Below are positions 1 to 8,436 of a stretch of DNA of 64,000 nucleotides, piece after piece. The position numbers and the translations under genes were made by a program. Each line of letters starts with the position of its first letter. The first letter of the stretch is position 1. A model generated the notes under the pieces. The model was not told where the DNA came from. It saw only the letters and a list, made by a program, of their open reading frames with translations, and did not search any database. The stretch spans positions 28,055 to 92,054 of the forward strand of contig UQZI01000001.1 of NCBI GenBank assembly GCA_900545555.1, in the 5' to 3' direction. The DNA comes from an uncultured Collinsella sp. Lineage in GTDB: Bacteria; Actinomycetota; Coriobacteriia; Coriobacteriales; Coriobacteriaceae.

Positions 1-317
1 ACGGCGTGGTGCGCGCGACACCCAAGTCCGAGGCGCGTGGAATCGAAACCGACGGCGTGGCGCCTGGGCATAAGGTGGGCGGCATGGTGTTTGGCTTCGA
101 TGCTCAGAAGGTGCAGGCTGCTATCGAGGCGACGCGTGCGATGCCGGGTATCGGCTATGTGCGTGTGTGGCTGGCAAGCGGCGAGCTTGCCGTAGGTGAC
201 GACATCATGCTCGTGCTCATCGGCGGGGACATTCGCCCGCACGTGGTCGATGCGCTGCAGGCGCTCGTTGGCACCATTAAGAACGAATGCGTGAGTGAGG
301 TCGAGCGCGAGGCGTAG
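1..317 (+). CDS. moaE: molybdopterin synthase large subunit MoaE-like (5' truncated)
   Basis: The reading frame is open from the first bases of the window (codons NGVVRATPKSE), so the start lies upstream and this is a C-terminal part. The segment VRVWLASGELAVGDD followed by a His-containing helix (PHVVDALQALVGTIKN) matches the MoaE family pattern of a short strand, a GEL-VGD turn and a helix carrying the catalytic surface. MoaE, with MoaD, transfers sulfur to precursor Z to make molybdopterin. The family normally ends in a KK-E-like tail; here it ends VSEVEREA, so a divergent or specialised MoaE is possible. Other molybdenum cofactor genes would be expected upstream, outside the window. Confidence 0.7.
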   Translation, partial: GVVRATPKSEARGIETDGVAPGHKVGGMVFGFDAQKVQAAIEATRAMPGIGYVRVWLASGELAVGDDIMLVLIGGDIRPHVVDALQALVGTIKNECVSEVEREA

Positions 318-347
318 AGGCTTGCGTCGATAGAAGGATCGTTTATA

Positions 348-386
348 AAAATGCCCACCGGTACGTGTGATACCGGCGGGCATTTT
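348..386. terminator. bidirectional terminator between moaE and the convergent membrane gene
   Basis: A 16-bp inverted repeat (AAAATGCCCACCGGTA against TACCGGCGGGCATTTT, one mismatch) with a 7-nt loop lies between two convergent genes. A-rich and T-rich ends on the two sides make it usable on both strands. Confidence 0.85.
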
Positions 387-407
387 GCGTTTTGGGCGCG
401 GTGGGCG

Positions 408-1637
408 CTACACGCGCGTCGCATCCTTGGGGCTCATGGTCATGCTCTGGAAGCGGTTTTCCATGTACTCGTTATCGAAGTGCTCTCCGTAGAACTGTGC
501 GACGGGAATGTCCGGCTCCGTGTCGTTAACGCGCTGGTACCAGTAGTCGAGCGACTGCAGCGTCATGACGCCGTCGACCAGCATGATAACGGTAAAGATG
601 ACGGTGGCCGAGTAGCGGCTCTTCCAGGGGATCTTGTTGATAAGCTTAAGCAGCCTCGGCAGCAGCAGCTTGATCCAGATGAGGCCGCCCAGGCCCCACA
701 GGCAGGCGAAGCCCGTGCAGGTGCGTCCGCCCGTGAGGACCACGAGCGGATCGGGCAAACCGAACAGCGTTATGTGCGAGTAGCTCCACGAGACCACGCC
801 AAACGCGGTCTGCATAAACCAGCCCACGAACACCTCAAAGCTGGCGCCGAGCAGGGCGCTCACCAGGAAAATGATGATGGGGTTCTTTTTGTAGAAGCGG
901 TTAAGCACCATGGTCATGAGCACGGCGCCAAATCCGTAGATGGGGCTGAAGGGGCCAAACAGCATGCCGGCGCGGTTCTGATAGACGCCCGGGTCGTCGA
1001 CCGTCATGTGCCAGATGTCCTCGGCGATCAGGCCGAGTATGCAGCAGACAAAGAACACCCAGAACAGGTTGAAGTAGTTGAGCTTGATGTAGCCCTCGCC
1101 GGTTTCATCGCGGCCGAGCATGCCCTCGGCGGCGGCGTCGCGGTCGAGCATCTCCTGCAGGCGGCGCTGCAGTTCGCGCTCCTGACGCAGCGTGGGGTCG
1201 ACGGTTGCCGAAAGTGCAACAAGGATGCCGAGCTGGATCGCGGGACGCAGCAGGAAGGGCCCGATGCCCTGGAGCATCACGTCGACCAAAAGCTCGACGA
1301 CGGTGAATGCAATAAGGATGTAGGACAGGCGGGCGGCGTTGCGGCGCTGGTTTTTGATAAGGTCCAGGCCAAAGATGATTAAGATGACGGCACTTGCCGC
1401 AGAGAGCATGATGCCGGCGACGATAAGGCCGACTGCGACGAGCGTGTTGTCGCCGAGCTTTTCGGTGGCGTTGCCGTTAACAAGTGCCGTGATGACCTGC
1501 CACATAAAGGCAGCGACCGACGGGAGCGTGCCCACGCCGGAAAGGATGCACAGGACGGCGTACACCTTAATGATGAAGGGAATCTTCTTGACCTCTGTGG
1601 CGCTGGGGACGCTGGGGTCGAGTTCGTTTCGATCCAT
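408..1637 (-). CDS. membrane protein with CmpB-like 'ABC-transporter type IV' domain
   Basis: This 409-residue multi-pass membrane protein has four or so hydrophobic segments in residues 20-150, a charged stretch near 155-175 (rich in R, E and Q), then a second membrane block. The block around NYFNLFWVFFVCCILGLIAE, FGPFSPIYGFGAVLM and SYSHITLFGLPDP resembles the Pfam family called putative ABC-transporter type IV (CmpB-like), common in Firmicutes and Actinobacteria. A biochemical function is not established for this family. The start at 1637 is preceded by AGAAAGG at suitable spacing. It is monocistronic: a terminator follows on the left and purF diverges on the right. Confidence 0.7.
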   Translation of the reverse strand: MDRNELDPSVPSATEVKKIPFIIKVYAVLCILSGVGTLPSVAAFMWQVITALVNGNATEKLGDNTLVAVGLIVAGIMLSAASAVILIIFGLDLIKNQRRNAARLSYILIAFTVVELLVDVMLQGIGPFLLRPAIQLGILVALSATVDPTLRQERELQRRLQEMLDRDAAAEGMLGRDETGEGYIKLNYFNLFWVFFVCCILGLIAEDIWHMTVDDPGVYQNRAGMLFGPFSPIYGFGAVLMTMVLNRFYKKNPIIIFLVSALLGASFEVFVGWFMQTAFGVVSWSYSHITLFGLPDPLVVLTGGRTCTGFACLWGLGGLIWIKLLLPRLLKLINKIPWKSRYSATVIFTVIMLVDGVMTLQSLDYWYQRVNDTEPDIPVAQFYGEHFDNEYMENRFQSMTMSPKDATRV

Positions 1638-1875
1638 ACAGAACCTTTCTCGCTTTGTTGTAGGTTATAAGGATACGCCGCCGACCTGCCAAAAGACAGG
1701 GCGAACGTCCCAATTGCAACTTTGTAATCCCCAACGGCGGACGCGGCGGCCATCTGGGGGCGCGGGCACTTACACTGGACAGACCGATAAAATGTTTGGC
1801 AACAAAACTGATTATTAGCTCGGTGGGCTTTTAAAAAGCGCTGCTCATGCGCTGGGGAGCACGTCGCGCCGTGCG

Positions 1876-1881
1876 TATAAT
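1876..1881 (+). promoter_or_regulatory. candidate -10 box of the purF promoter
   Basis: TATAAT lies 43 bases before the purF start, in an otherwise GC-rich context. No convincing -35 is seen at 16-18 bp spacing (TGGGGA is the best). No purine riboswitch or PurR box is recognisable in the 286-bp gap 1638-1923. Confidence 0.5.
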
Positions 1882-1923
1882 AAGGCGGGTAACGCCAAAA
1901 ATACGAGGCTCTGAGGGGATACC

Positions 1924-3594
1924 ATGTCTCAAGAAACCATCCGCGCGGCCGAGCGTGCCGCGGGACAGGTGAACACCATGTCGACGTATGATCCGGACTC
2001 CGACCAGCTGCATGAGGAATGTGGCATTTTCGGCGTATGGGCGCCCGATCGCGACGTGGCTCGACTGACGTACTTTGGCCTGCGTGCGCTGCAGCACCGT
2101 GGCCAGGAATCGGCTGGAATCGCCGTGGGTGACGGCGGCACGGTTATGGTCCGCAAAGATCTGGGCCTGCTCGACCGCGTGTTCTCCAACGCCGACCTGT
2201 CGACGCTCTCCGGCCAGCTGGCCGTGGGTCATGTGCGCTACGGCACTGCCGGCGCCAAGAGCTGGGAAGCCTCTCAGCCGCACCTCTCTACCATCAATAG
2301 CGTCATTATCGCGCTCGCGCACAACGGCACCCTCGTCAACACCGACGAGCTGCGCCGTCAGCTGATCGAGCTGGGCGTGCCGTTCCTCTCCAATTCGGAT
2401 TCCGAGGTCGCGACCAAGCTTATCGGCTACTTTACCCAGCGTACGGGCCACCTGCGCGAGGGTATTCGCAAGACCATGGAGCTCGTGCGCGGCGGCTACG
2501 CCATGACGCTCATCAACGAGCAGGCGCTCTACGCATTCCGCGATCCACACGGCATTCGCCCGCTCGTGCTGGGCAAGCTGGTGGACGAGGGTCTGGACCA
2601 GGCCGATGCCGCAGCCGTTTCGCAGCTGCCGTCGCAGGACGGCGCCGCGACGGTCGACTCCGCCGTCCGTGTCACGCGCGCCGGCGGCTGGGTCGTTGCT
2701 TCCGAGACCTGCGCACTCGACATCGTGGGTGCCGAGTACGTCCGTGACGTCCGTCCCGGCGAGATCTTGCGCATCAGCGCCGAGGGCCTGGTATCCGAGC
2801 AGGGCGTGCCTGCAGCCGAAGAGCCCGCCAACTGCATCTTTGAGCAGGTCTACTTTGCCCGCCCCGACTCCATCATGAACGGCAAGAGCGTCTATGCCTG
2901 CCGTTACGACATGGGTCGTCAGCTGGCACATGAGGAGCCTGTCGAGGCCGACCTGGTCATCGGCGTGCCCGACTCCGGCCTGCCGCCTGCGGAGGGGTAT
3001 TCGCACGAGAGCGGTATTCCCTTTGGCGAGGGCCTTATCAAGAACCGCTACGTGGGCCGTACGTTTATCGAGCCTACGCAGGAGTTGCGCGCCATGGGCG
3101 TGCGCATGAAGCTCAACCCGCTGCGCGACAACATCGAGGGCAAGCGCCTGGTCGTCATCGACGACTCCATCGTGCGCGGCACCACCATGGTGCAGCTCGT
3201 CAAGATGCTGCGCAACGCCGGCGCCAAGGAGATTCATATCCGCATCAACTCGCCCGAGGTCATCTGGCCGTGCTTCTACGGTATCGATACCGACGTGCAG
3301 TCGCAGCTTATCAGCGCCAACAAGACGGTCGACGAGATTTGCGAGTATATCGGCGCCGATTCGCTGGCCTTCCTTTCGGTCGAGGGCCTGCTTAAGGTCA
3401 TGCCCAAGGGCGGTTACTGCGATGCGTGCTTTACCGGCCGCTACCCCGTGGCGATTCCCGAGAGCTTTGGCCGCGACAAGTTTATGGAGGGCTTTAAGCC
3501 CCGCAACCTGGACAAGCCGCTGCACTTTGACGACGACGCCGTGATCGAGAAATACGACGACCGCAGCTGGGAAGAGGAGCACGGCGAGGCATAA
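1924..3594 (+). CDS. purF: amidophosphoribosyltransferase
   Basis: PurF catalyses the first committed step of purine synthesis, PRPP plus glutamine to phosphoribosylamine. The 556-residue protein has the N-terminal-nucleophile glutaminase motif ECGIFGV after a propeptide, the glutaminase segments RYGTAGAKSWE and AHNGTLVN, and the PRPP-binding motif VVIDDSIVRGTT in the C-terminal half. Cysteines in EPANCIF, WPCFYGID and GGYCDACF match the four [4Fe-4S] ligands of the Bacillus-type enzyme, so this is the oxygen-sensitive iron-sulfur form. The start at 1924 has GAGGGG upstream; an internal ATG at 1978 would still keep the propeptide. The stop codon lies within a palindromic repeat (3592-3634). 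purM and purN follow. Confidence 0.97.
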   Translation: MSQETIRAAERAAGQVNTMSTYDPDSDQLHEECGIFGVWAPDRDVARLTYFGLRALQHRGQESAGIAVGDGGTVMVRKDLGLLDRVFSNADLSTLSGQLAVGHVRYGTAGAKSWEASQPHLSTINSVIIALAHNGTLVNTDELRRQLIELGVPFLSNSDSEVATKLIGYFTQRTGHLREGIRKTMELVRGGYAMTLINEQALYAFRDPHGIRPLVLGKLVDEGLDQADAAAVSQLPSQDGAATVDSAVRVTRAGGWVVASETCALDIVGAEYVRDVRPGEILRISAEGLVSEQGVPAAEEPANCIFEQVYFARPDSIMNGKSVYACRYDMGRQLAHEEPVEADLVIGVPDSGLPPAEGYSHESGIPFGEGLIKNRYVGRTFIEPTQELRAMGVRMKLNPLRDNIEGKRLVVIDDSIVRGTTMVQLVKMLRNAGAKEIHIRINSPEVIWPCFYGIDTDVQSQLISANKTVDEICEYIGADSLAFLSVEGLLKVMPKGGYCDACFTGRYPVAIPESFGRDKFMEGFKPRNLDKPLHFDDDAVIEKYDDRSWEEEHGEA

Positions 3595-3634
3595 AACCTG
3601 CCATATGGGGACAGGTTTATTTTGGTAGGTTTTA
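3592..3634 (+). repeat. 43-bp palindrome, family E, copy 1
   Basis: The ends TAAAACCTGCC and GGTAGGTTTTA pair around the core GGGGACAGGTTTATTTTGG. Two further 43-bp copies lie at 15809-15851 and 15974-16016. The first three bases are the purF stop codon. Confidence 0.85.
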
Positions 3635-3751
3635 CCTGCTGTTTTGTTGATATGACGGCGCGTGCTGTTATGGCGCGCGCCGAAATGAACGCAACTATGA
3701 GCACCGTTTGGCGCCCGTGCGGCGCCACGGTAGTGGGAGAGGAAGGCTCAG

Positions 3752-4855
3752 ATGAGCGACAGCAAGCATGTGACGTACGAGGACGCCGGCGTCGACACCG
3801 CCGAGGGCGGTCGCGCCGTCGACGCGATTAAGCAGATGGTCAAGGACACTAACCGTTCCGAGGTTATCGGTGGCATCGGCGGCTTTGGCGGCCTGTTCTC
3901 GGCCGCCGCGCTCAAGGATATGGAAGACCCGATCCTGATTAGCGGTACCGACGGCGTGGGCACCAAGCTCGTGCTCGCCCAGATCATGGACCGTCACGAG
4001 ACGGTTGGCCAGGACCTGGTCGCTATGTGCGTCAACGATATTCTGGCTTCGGGCGCCGAGCCGCTGTTCTTCCTGGACTACGTTGCCATCGGTCACATCG
4101 AGGCCGAGCACATGGCAAAGATTATCAAGGGTGTGGCCGACGGCTGCAAGCTCGCGGGCTGCGCGCTCGTGGGCGGTGAGATGGCCGAGCACCCGGGCGT
4201 CATGGCTCCTGCCGACTACGACCTTGCCGGATTTACCGTGGGCGTCGTCGACCGTCCCAAGATGCTCGACCCCGCAAACGTCCGCCCGGGCGATGTGATC
4301 CTGGGCCTGCCTTCCACCGGCGTGCACTCCAACGGCTACTCGCTCGTGCGTAAGGTCATTGGCGTCGACGGCGTTAAGCCGGGCACGCCCGAGGCCGTCG
4401 CTAAGGCCGAGGAGCTGAGCCGTCCGCTCGAGGAGCTCGGCGGTGCATCGCTGGCAGACGCTCTGTTGGCCCCCACGCGCATCTACGTCAAGCCGATCCT
4501 GGAGCTGCTGCGCGGCGGCGCCAACGTGCATGCTATCGCCCACATCACCGGCGGCGGTATTACCGAGAACCTCAACCGCGCGCTCGCCGACGACGTTGAC
4601 GCCGTGGTCACCCGCAACGGCGCCGAGATGGGTTGGGACGTTCCGCCCGTTATTACTTACGTGTCGCGTCAGGCCGAGCTCGCGCCCAACGAGGCATGCA
4701 AGACCTTCAACATGGGCGTCGGCCTGTGCCTGATCGTCGCCCCCGAGGACGAGGCCGCCGTGACCGAGGCACTGGTCGCGCTGGGCGAGAAGCCGTTCCG
4801 CGTGGGCGAGTGCGTCGAGGGTTCCGGTAAGGTCGTGTACTCCGATGAGCGCTAA
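3752..4855 (+). CDS. purM: phosphoribosylformylglycinamidine cyclo-ligase (AIR synthetase)
   Basis: PurM closes the imidazole ring, converting FGAM to AIR with ATP. The 367-residue protein has the family landmarks in order: YEDAGVDTAEGGRAVDAIK, GGFGGLFSAA, SGTDGVGTKLVLA, CVNDILASGAEPLFFLDY, GCALVGGEMAEHPG, GLPSTGVHSNGYSLVR and HITGGGITENL. Length is slightly above the usual 340-350. GAGAGGAAGG precedes the start. The gene sits 157 bp after purF and overlaps purN by 11 bp in another frame, so purM and purN are translationally coupled. Confidence 0.97.
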   Translation: MSDSKHVTYEDAGVDTAEGGRAVDAIKQMVKDTNRSEVIGGIGGFGGLFSAAALKDMEDPILISGTDGVGTKLVLAQIMDRHETVGQDLVAMCVNDILASGAEPLFFLDYVAIGHIEAEHMAKIIKGVADGCKLAGCALVGGEMAEHPGVMAPADYDLAGFTVGVVDRPKMLDPANVRPGDVILGLPSTGVHSNGYSLVRKVIGVDGVKPGTPEAVAKAEELSRPLEELGGASLADALLAPTRIYVKPILELLRGGANVHAIAHITGGGITENLNRALADDVDAVVTRNGAEMGWDVPPVITYVSRQAELAPNEACKTFNMGVGLCLIVAPEDEAAVTEALVALGEKPFRVGECVEGSGKVVYSDER

Positions 4856-5543
4856 CGAGCAGATGGCTGCTGCCGAGGGCCTGGGCTTTGTGCCCTACAC
4901 CCGTCCGACCGGCACCGATACGGCCGAGCCGCTTAAGATTGGCGTGCTTATCAGCGGCTCGGGTACCAACCTGCAGGCGCTGATCGACCTAATCGCCGCC
5001 GGCAAGCTCAACGCCTCGATTGAGCTCGTGGTGTCGAGCCGTCCTTCGGCCAAGGGCCTACAGCGCGCCGAGCGTGCGGGCATCCAGACGCTCACGCTGT
5101 CCAAGGATGTCTATGCCGACCCCATCGCGGCTGACGAGATCATCGCGCATGAGCTGCTCGAACGTGGCTGCGAGTACGTGGTGATGGCCGGCTATATGCG
5201 CATGGTGCACACGCCGCTGCTGGCGGCGTTCCCCAATCGCGTGGTCAACCTGCATCCGGCGCTGCTGCCGAGCTTTACCGGCGCGCATGCGATTGACGAT
5301 GCGTTTGCGCGTGGCGTCAAGGTGACCGGCGTGACCGTGCACTTTGCCAACGAGATCTACGACAACGGCCCCATCATCGCCCAGCGTGCGCTGGCTGTTG
5401 AGGAGGGCTGGGACGTCGACACGCTCGAGGAGCACATCCACGCGATTGAGCACGTGCTGTATCCCGAGGTCGTGCAAATGCTCGCCGACGGCCGCGTTCA
5501 CGTGCTGGAGAGCGGCAAGGTGGCAATTGATGCGGCACGCTAG
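4845..5543 (+). CDS. purN: phosphoribosylglycinamide formyltransferase
   Basis: PurN transfers a formyl group from 10-formyl-THF to GAR. The 232-residue protein carries an N-terminal extension of about 28 residues before the conserved KIGVLISGSGTNLQALID. The catalytic region shows GYMRMVHTPLL, NLHPALLPSFTGAHAIDDA (Asn and His of the family active site) and VTVHFANEIYDNGPIIAQ with the conserved Asp. The start overlaps the purM end. A rho-independent terminator follows at 5604, which closes the purFMN unit. purD, purH and purC are not in the window. Confidence 0.95.
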   Translation: MSANEQMAAAEGLGFVPYTRPTGTDTAEPLKIGVLISGSGTNLQALIDLIAAGKLNASIELVVSSRPSAKGLQRAERAGIQTLTLSKDVYADPIAADEIIAHELLERGCEYVVMAGYMRMVHTPLLAAFPNRVVNLHPALLPSFTGAHAIDDAFARGVKVTGVTVHFANEIYDNGPIIAQRALAVEEGWDVDTLEEHIHAIEHVLYPEVVQMLADGRVHVLESGKVAIDAAR

Positions 5544-5603
5544 TCGCGTGTAAGAGAGTTCGCTGAGCGCTCTTTGGGACGCAAGCGATCGAAAAAAGTT
5601 GAT

Positions 5604-5638
5604 AGGGCTCCGTCCGTACGCGGGCGGGGCTCTTTTTG
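5604..5638 (+). terminator. terminator of the purFMN unit
   Basis: A 13-bp stem, AGGGCTCCGTCCG with CGGGCGGGGCTCT, pairs fully only as RNA (three G-U wobbles), which fixes the direction as plus. A run of five T residues follows. Confidence 0.85.
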
Positions 5639-5671
5639 TGTGGCCTCTCAAGTTTGCTATACTGCTAGCAA
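5636..5671 (+). promoter_or_regulatory. promoter and operator of the toxin-antitoxin operon
   Basis: An extended -10, TGCTATACT (5656-5663 region), with a weak TTGTGT -35 at 5636, lies 25 bp before the antitoxin start. The inverted repeat TTGCTA-N6-TAGCAA (5654-5671) straddles the -10, as expected for an operator bound by the RelB/DinJ-type antitoxin. The autoregulation is inference from family behaviour. Confidence 0.6.
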
Positions 5672-5687
5672 GCAGAGAGGAGTCGCC

Positions 5688-6032
5688 ATGGCAACAGCAA
5701 CAGTGCAGCTCAACACGCGAATCGACCCTATGCTCAAGGCTGGCGGCGATGCGGTCCTGACTCGCAATGGGCTGGGGCCGAGTGACGCTATTCGTGCGCT
5801 TTGGACCTACCTTGTCGAGCATCAGACGTTGCCAGGATTTATGGTGGCGGATAAGCGCGAGGCGCCCCGTGCGGAGAGCCTGGCCGAGCAGGGGTGTGGC
5901 CTAGCTTTTTCCTCGTTGGGGCTAAGCGCTTCGGATTTTGCGCCAGGTGGATCATCTGCGGAAGACTGGGGTGCCGTACGCGACGACATGTACGATGCGA
6001 TGATCGCTGGCATAGAGGCGAATTGCCGATGA
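5688..6032 (+). CDS. RelB/DinJ-family antitoxin
   Basis: This 114-residue protein begins QLNTRIDPMLKAGGDAVLTRNGLGPSDAIRALW, the ribbon-helix-helix pattern of RelB/DinJ antitoxins, in which the first strand contacts DNA and the following helices dimerise. The C-terminal part is probably the toxin-neutralising tail. The start at 5688 is preferred over any upstream start because AGAGAGGAG lies just before it and the promoter sits immediately upstream. The stop overlaps the start of the PIN-domain toxin by 4 bases (ATGA), the usual arrangement. Unlike classical DinJ/YafQ pairs, the partner is a PIN nuclease. Confidence 0.8.
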   Translation: MATATVQLNTRIDPMLKAGGDAVLTRNGLGPSDAIRALWTYLVEHQTLPGFMVADKREAPRAESLAEQGCGLAFSSLGLSASDFAPGGSSAEDWGAVRDDMYDAMIAGIEANCR

Positions 6033-6496
6033 TTGCGGCAAAACGACTCTTGGTAGACACAAACGTTTGGCTCGATTATTACCTGCAAGAGGGAGCGTTC
6101 GACGAGGCGAAAAGATTGATTGAGTTGGCCGTGGCGGGAAAGATTGACCTTCTGTACGCGCCAACGACGGCAAAGGACCTGTTCTACATTGTGCCGCGGC
6201 GTCTAGCTCAGCGGAATGTGAATGGGGTTAACGCTCCGTTCGGTCCGGCTGCATGGGCCTGTATCGAGCATATGATGCAGGTGGCAACGGCTTCTCCGCT
6301 TTCGTTGGCGGAATGCGAGATGGCGCGTATGCTTGGCAAGCGTATGCCGGACCTTGAGGACAATCTCATCATTGCATCGGGCGATACGGCGGATGTCGAC
6401 TACGTAATCACGAGCGACCGACGCATGTTGGAGGCGATGCCCGAGGTATGCTTGACGCCAGCGCGCGCACTCGAGCTCATCGGGATCCTCGGCTAA
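6029..6496 (+). CDS. PIN-domain ribonuclease toxin (VapC-like)
   Basis: This 155-residue protein starts MIAAKRLLVDTNVWLDYYL, with the first PIN acidic residue at D10 and N12 beside it. Other acidic positions expected for Mg2+ binding occur in SPLSLAECEMA, in PDLEDNLIIASG and in the terminal motif YVITSDRRMLE. PIN toxins cleave tRNA or rRNA when released from their antitoxin. The gene is coupled to the preceding antitoxin by an ATGA overlap. No terminator is obvious; the next gene starts 66 bp later with its own ribosome-binding site, so read-through is possible. Confidence 0.8.
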   Translation: MIAAKRLLVDTNVWLDYYLQEGAFDEAKRLIELAVAGKIDLLYAPTTAKDLFYIVPRRLAQRNVNGVNAPFGPAAWACIEHMMQVATASPLSLAECEMARMLGKRMPDLEDNLIIASGDTADVDYVITSDRRMLEAMPEVCLTPARALELIGILG

Positions 6497-6561
6497 CCTT
6501 GCATACTCCGTTTCGCTATCATATTGAGCATTGTGGCCCTCATGCAACTTTGGAGGACGAT

Positions 6562-7026
6562 ATGGCGGATAACGAAGCACTGTTTACGCCTGAGCTGGTG
6601 TTTTTTGATTGGGAGTGTGCGACGCCGGATGAGGTGTTCGCGCGGCTTGAGGGCGAGCTTGTACCGCGTGGCTACATTGCCGACGGTTGGTTCGACGCCG
6701 TTCGCACGCGCGAGGATGCCTATCCCACGGGTCTTGCCATGCCGGCGGCAAACATTGCCATTCCGCATACCGATCCGGGGTTTGTGGCCAAGCCCTATAT
6801 CGCGGTGGTGAAGCCCGCCGCGCCCGTGACATTTAACGCTATGGCTGGCATGGGCGCTCCGGTGCCGGCGCAGATCGTCATCAATCTGGGCATCGCCGAG
6901 CCGGGCGGCCAGGTCGAGGCCCTGCAGGCGCTCATGAACATCTTTATGGACGCCGATGCCGCAGCCGACGTGCTCGGCCAGACCACGTCCCAGGGCATGG
7001 TCGACGCCATCCGCCGCCACTTCTAA
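6562..7026 (+). CDS. PTS EIIA component, galactitol/fructose-nitrogen type
   Basis: The 154-residue protein has the EIIA type-2 fold signature with the phosphorylatable histidine H69 in NIAIPHTDPGFV. The segments VFARLEGELVPRGYIADGW and LALMNIFMDADAA-like C-terminal helices match GatA/PtsN-like proteins. TGGAGGA precedes the start at 6562. No EIIB or EIIC gene lies next to it, so it either serves a permease encoded elsewhere or has a regulatory role like PtsN. A palindromic repeat follows. Confidence 0.82.
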   Translation: MADNEALFTPELVFFDWECATPDEVFARLEGELVPRGYIADGWFDAVRTREDAYPTGLAMPAANIAIPHTDPGFVAKPYIAVVKPAAPVTFNAMAGMGAPVPAQIVINLGIAEPGGQVEALQALMNIFMDADAAADVLGQTTSQGMVDAIRRHF

Positions 7027-7040
7027 GGTGCCGGCTGCCA

Positions 7041-7095
7041 GAGCTGTCCCCTTTGCACCAAAATGGTGCAGATTAACCTGTCCCCAATGCACCAA
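7041..7095. repeat. GGGGACAG-core palindrome, family H
   Basis: Two TGTCCCC motifs (7045-7051 and 7080-7086) flank GCACC/GGTGC pairs: TTTGCACC, TGGTGCA and ATGCACC. Read on the minus strand it is GGTGCATT-GGGGACAG-GTTAATCTGCACC, the same arm-core-arm design as families D and E. Confidence 0.7.
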
Positions 7096-7161
7096 GCGTG
7101 CCGCGGGGGCTGCGTTGTGACACAATGGCGTTTGTTCGATTCGTTATGCGAAAGGCCAACT

Positions 7162-8382
7162 ATGGCAAATAAGAAAAAGAACCCCGCACCCGAGCCGACG
7201 CCCGAGCAGCAGGCTCGCGCCGCCTCCAGCTCTCGCAAGAAGCAGCGCAAGACCCGCGTGTCCAAGACCGTCAAGATCGTTCTGGTGGTCATCGGCGTGC
7301 TGGCAATGCTGCTTTCCGTCTCGGCCATGGCGTGCTCCGGCCTGATGTCGCAGGCAGAGGATACCTCGGGCTACAAGCTTACCGGCGGTGTAGCTGCCAC
7401 TATCAACGGCACCAACCTCACCGAGGACACCGTGACCAAGCAGATCATGAGCATGCGCACGTCCTACGGCTACACCAATGACAAGGACTGGGCGCAGTAC
7501 CTGGTCGACAACGACCTCACGCCCAAGAAGTACCGCAAGCAACTCATCGACTCCTACACGCAGCAGATTCTGCTTCAACAGGCACAGAAGGAGAACGGCG
7601 TGACGGTGTCGGACGAGGAGGTCGAGAAGGCTTGGAAGGACGCATGCAAGAGCGCGGGCGGTGCCAAGGCCTTTAAGAAGACCCTCAAGACCTACGGCTA
7701 TACCGAGGATACCTACAAGGATTCGCTCAAGGAGAGTCTGGCGCAGCAGAAACTCAAGGATGCCGTCGCGCCCACGAGCAAGCCCAAGGACAGCGAGATC
7801 GTCGATTACATCAACGAAAACCTGTCCAGCTACAACGACGCCCGCCGCTCGTCGAACATCCTGATCAAGGTTGATTCCGACGCTTCCGACGAGAACAAGG
7901 CTGCCGCCAAGGCCAAGGCGCAGGAGTGCCTGGACAAGATCAACTCCGGTGAGCTGAGCTTTGAGGACGCCGTTGAGCAGTACTCCGAGGACACCGGTTC
8001 CAAGGAGAAGAAGGGCGATGTGGGCTGGGATAAGCTCACCACCTTTGTCGACAGCTACCAGACGGCGCTCGAGGGGCTCAACAAGGGCGACGTGAGCGAA
8101 GTCATCGAGTCGACCTATGGCTACCACATCATCAAGTGCACCGACTACTTCCATGTCGATAATCAGGTTGATGACATCAACCAGGTGCCCAAGGCCATCA
8201 AAAAGTACGTCTCCAACGTGGTGAAGACGCAAGCGGCCAGCACTGCGTACAGCGAGTGGCTGGAGCAGTACAAGAAGGATGCCGACATCACCGTCAACCC
8301 CATGCCCAAGGACGTACCCTATAACGTGAGTCTGAAGGGCGTTACCAAGAGTTCGACCGACGATTCGTCGACGACTGAGTAA
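7162..8382 (+). CDS. PrsA/SurA-like peptidyl-prolyl isomerase (parvulin foldase)
   Basis: This 406-residue protein has a basic, Pro/Gln-rich N-terminus (residues 1-35), one hydrophobic segment at about 36-57 ending SAMAC58SG, a SurA-N-like helical region (about 85-215) and a parvulin domain (about 225-330) with SSNILIKVD, GDVGWDKLTTFVDS and GYHIIKCTDYF. It should assist folding of exported proteins outside the membrane. C58 could be lipidated, but the -3 residue is Ala rather than Leu, so a simple transmembrane anchor is as likely. The start at 7162 is chosen because GAAAGG precedes it and upstream in-frame codons are not conserved-looking. Confidence 0.85.
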   Translation: MANKKKNPAPEPTPEQQARAASSSRKKQRKTRVSKTVKIVLVVIGVLAMLLSVSAMACSGLMSQAEDTSGYKLTGGVAATINGTNLTEDTVTKQIMSMRTSYGYTNDKDWAQYLVDNDLTPKKYRKQLIDSYTQQILLQQAQKENGVTVSDEEVEKAWKDACKSAGGAKAFKKTLKTYGYTEDTYKDSLKESLAQQKLKDAVAPTSKPKDSEIVDYINENLSSYNDARRSSNILIKVDSDASDENKAAAKAKAQECLDKINSGELSFEDAVEQYSEDTGSKEKKGDVGWDKLTTFVDSYQTALEGLNKGDVSEVIESTYGYHIIKCTDYFHVDNQVDDINQVPKAIKKYVSNVVKTQAASTAYSEWLEQYKKDADITVNPMPKDVPYNVSLKGVTKSSTDDSSTTE

Positions 8383-8436
8383 TCATGGGGCGGTGCTCGC
8401 GCGAGTGCCGCCCACGCTATTAGAGAGGATTTGCAG

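Noticed and set aside
1638..1923. Purine riboswitch or PurR operator upstream of purF
   Set aside because: No purine-aptamer pattern or matching operator could be seen; only a -10 box is supportable.
5574..5687. N-terminal extension of the antitoxin from 5574
   Set aside because: This part overlaps the purN terminator and the toxin-antitoxin promoter; the ATG at 5688 has a strong ribosome-binding site and begins the conserved domain.
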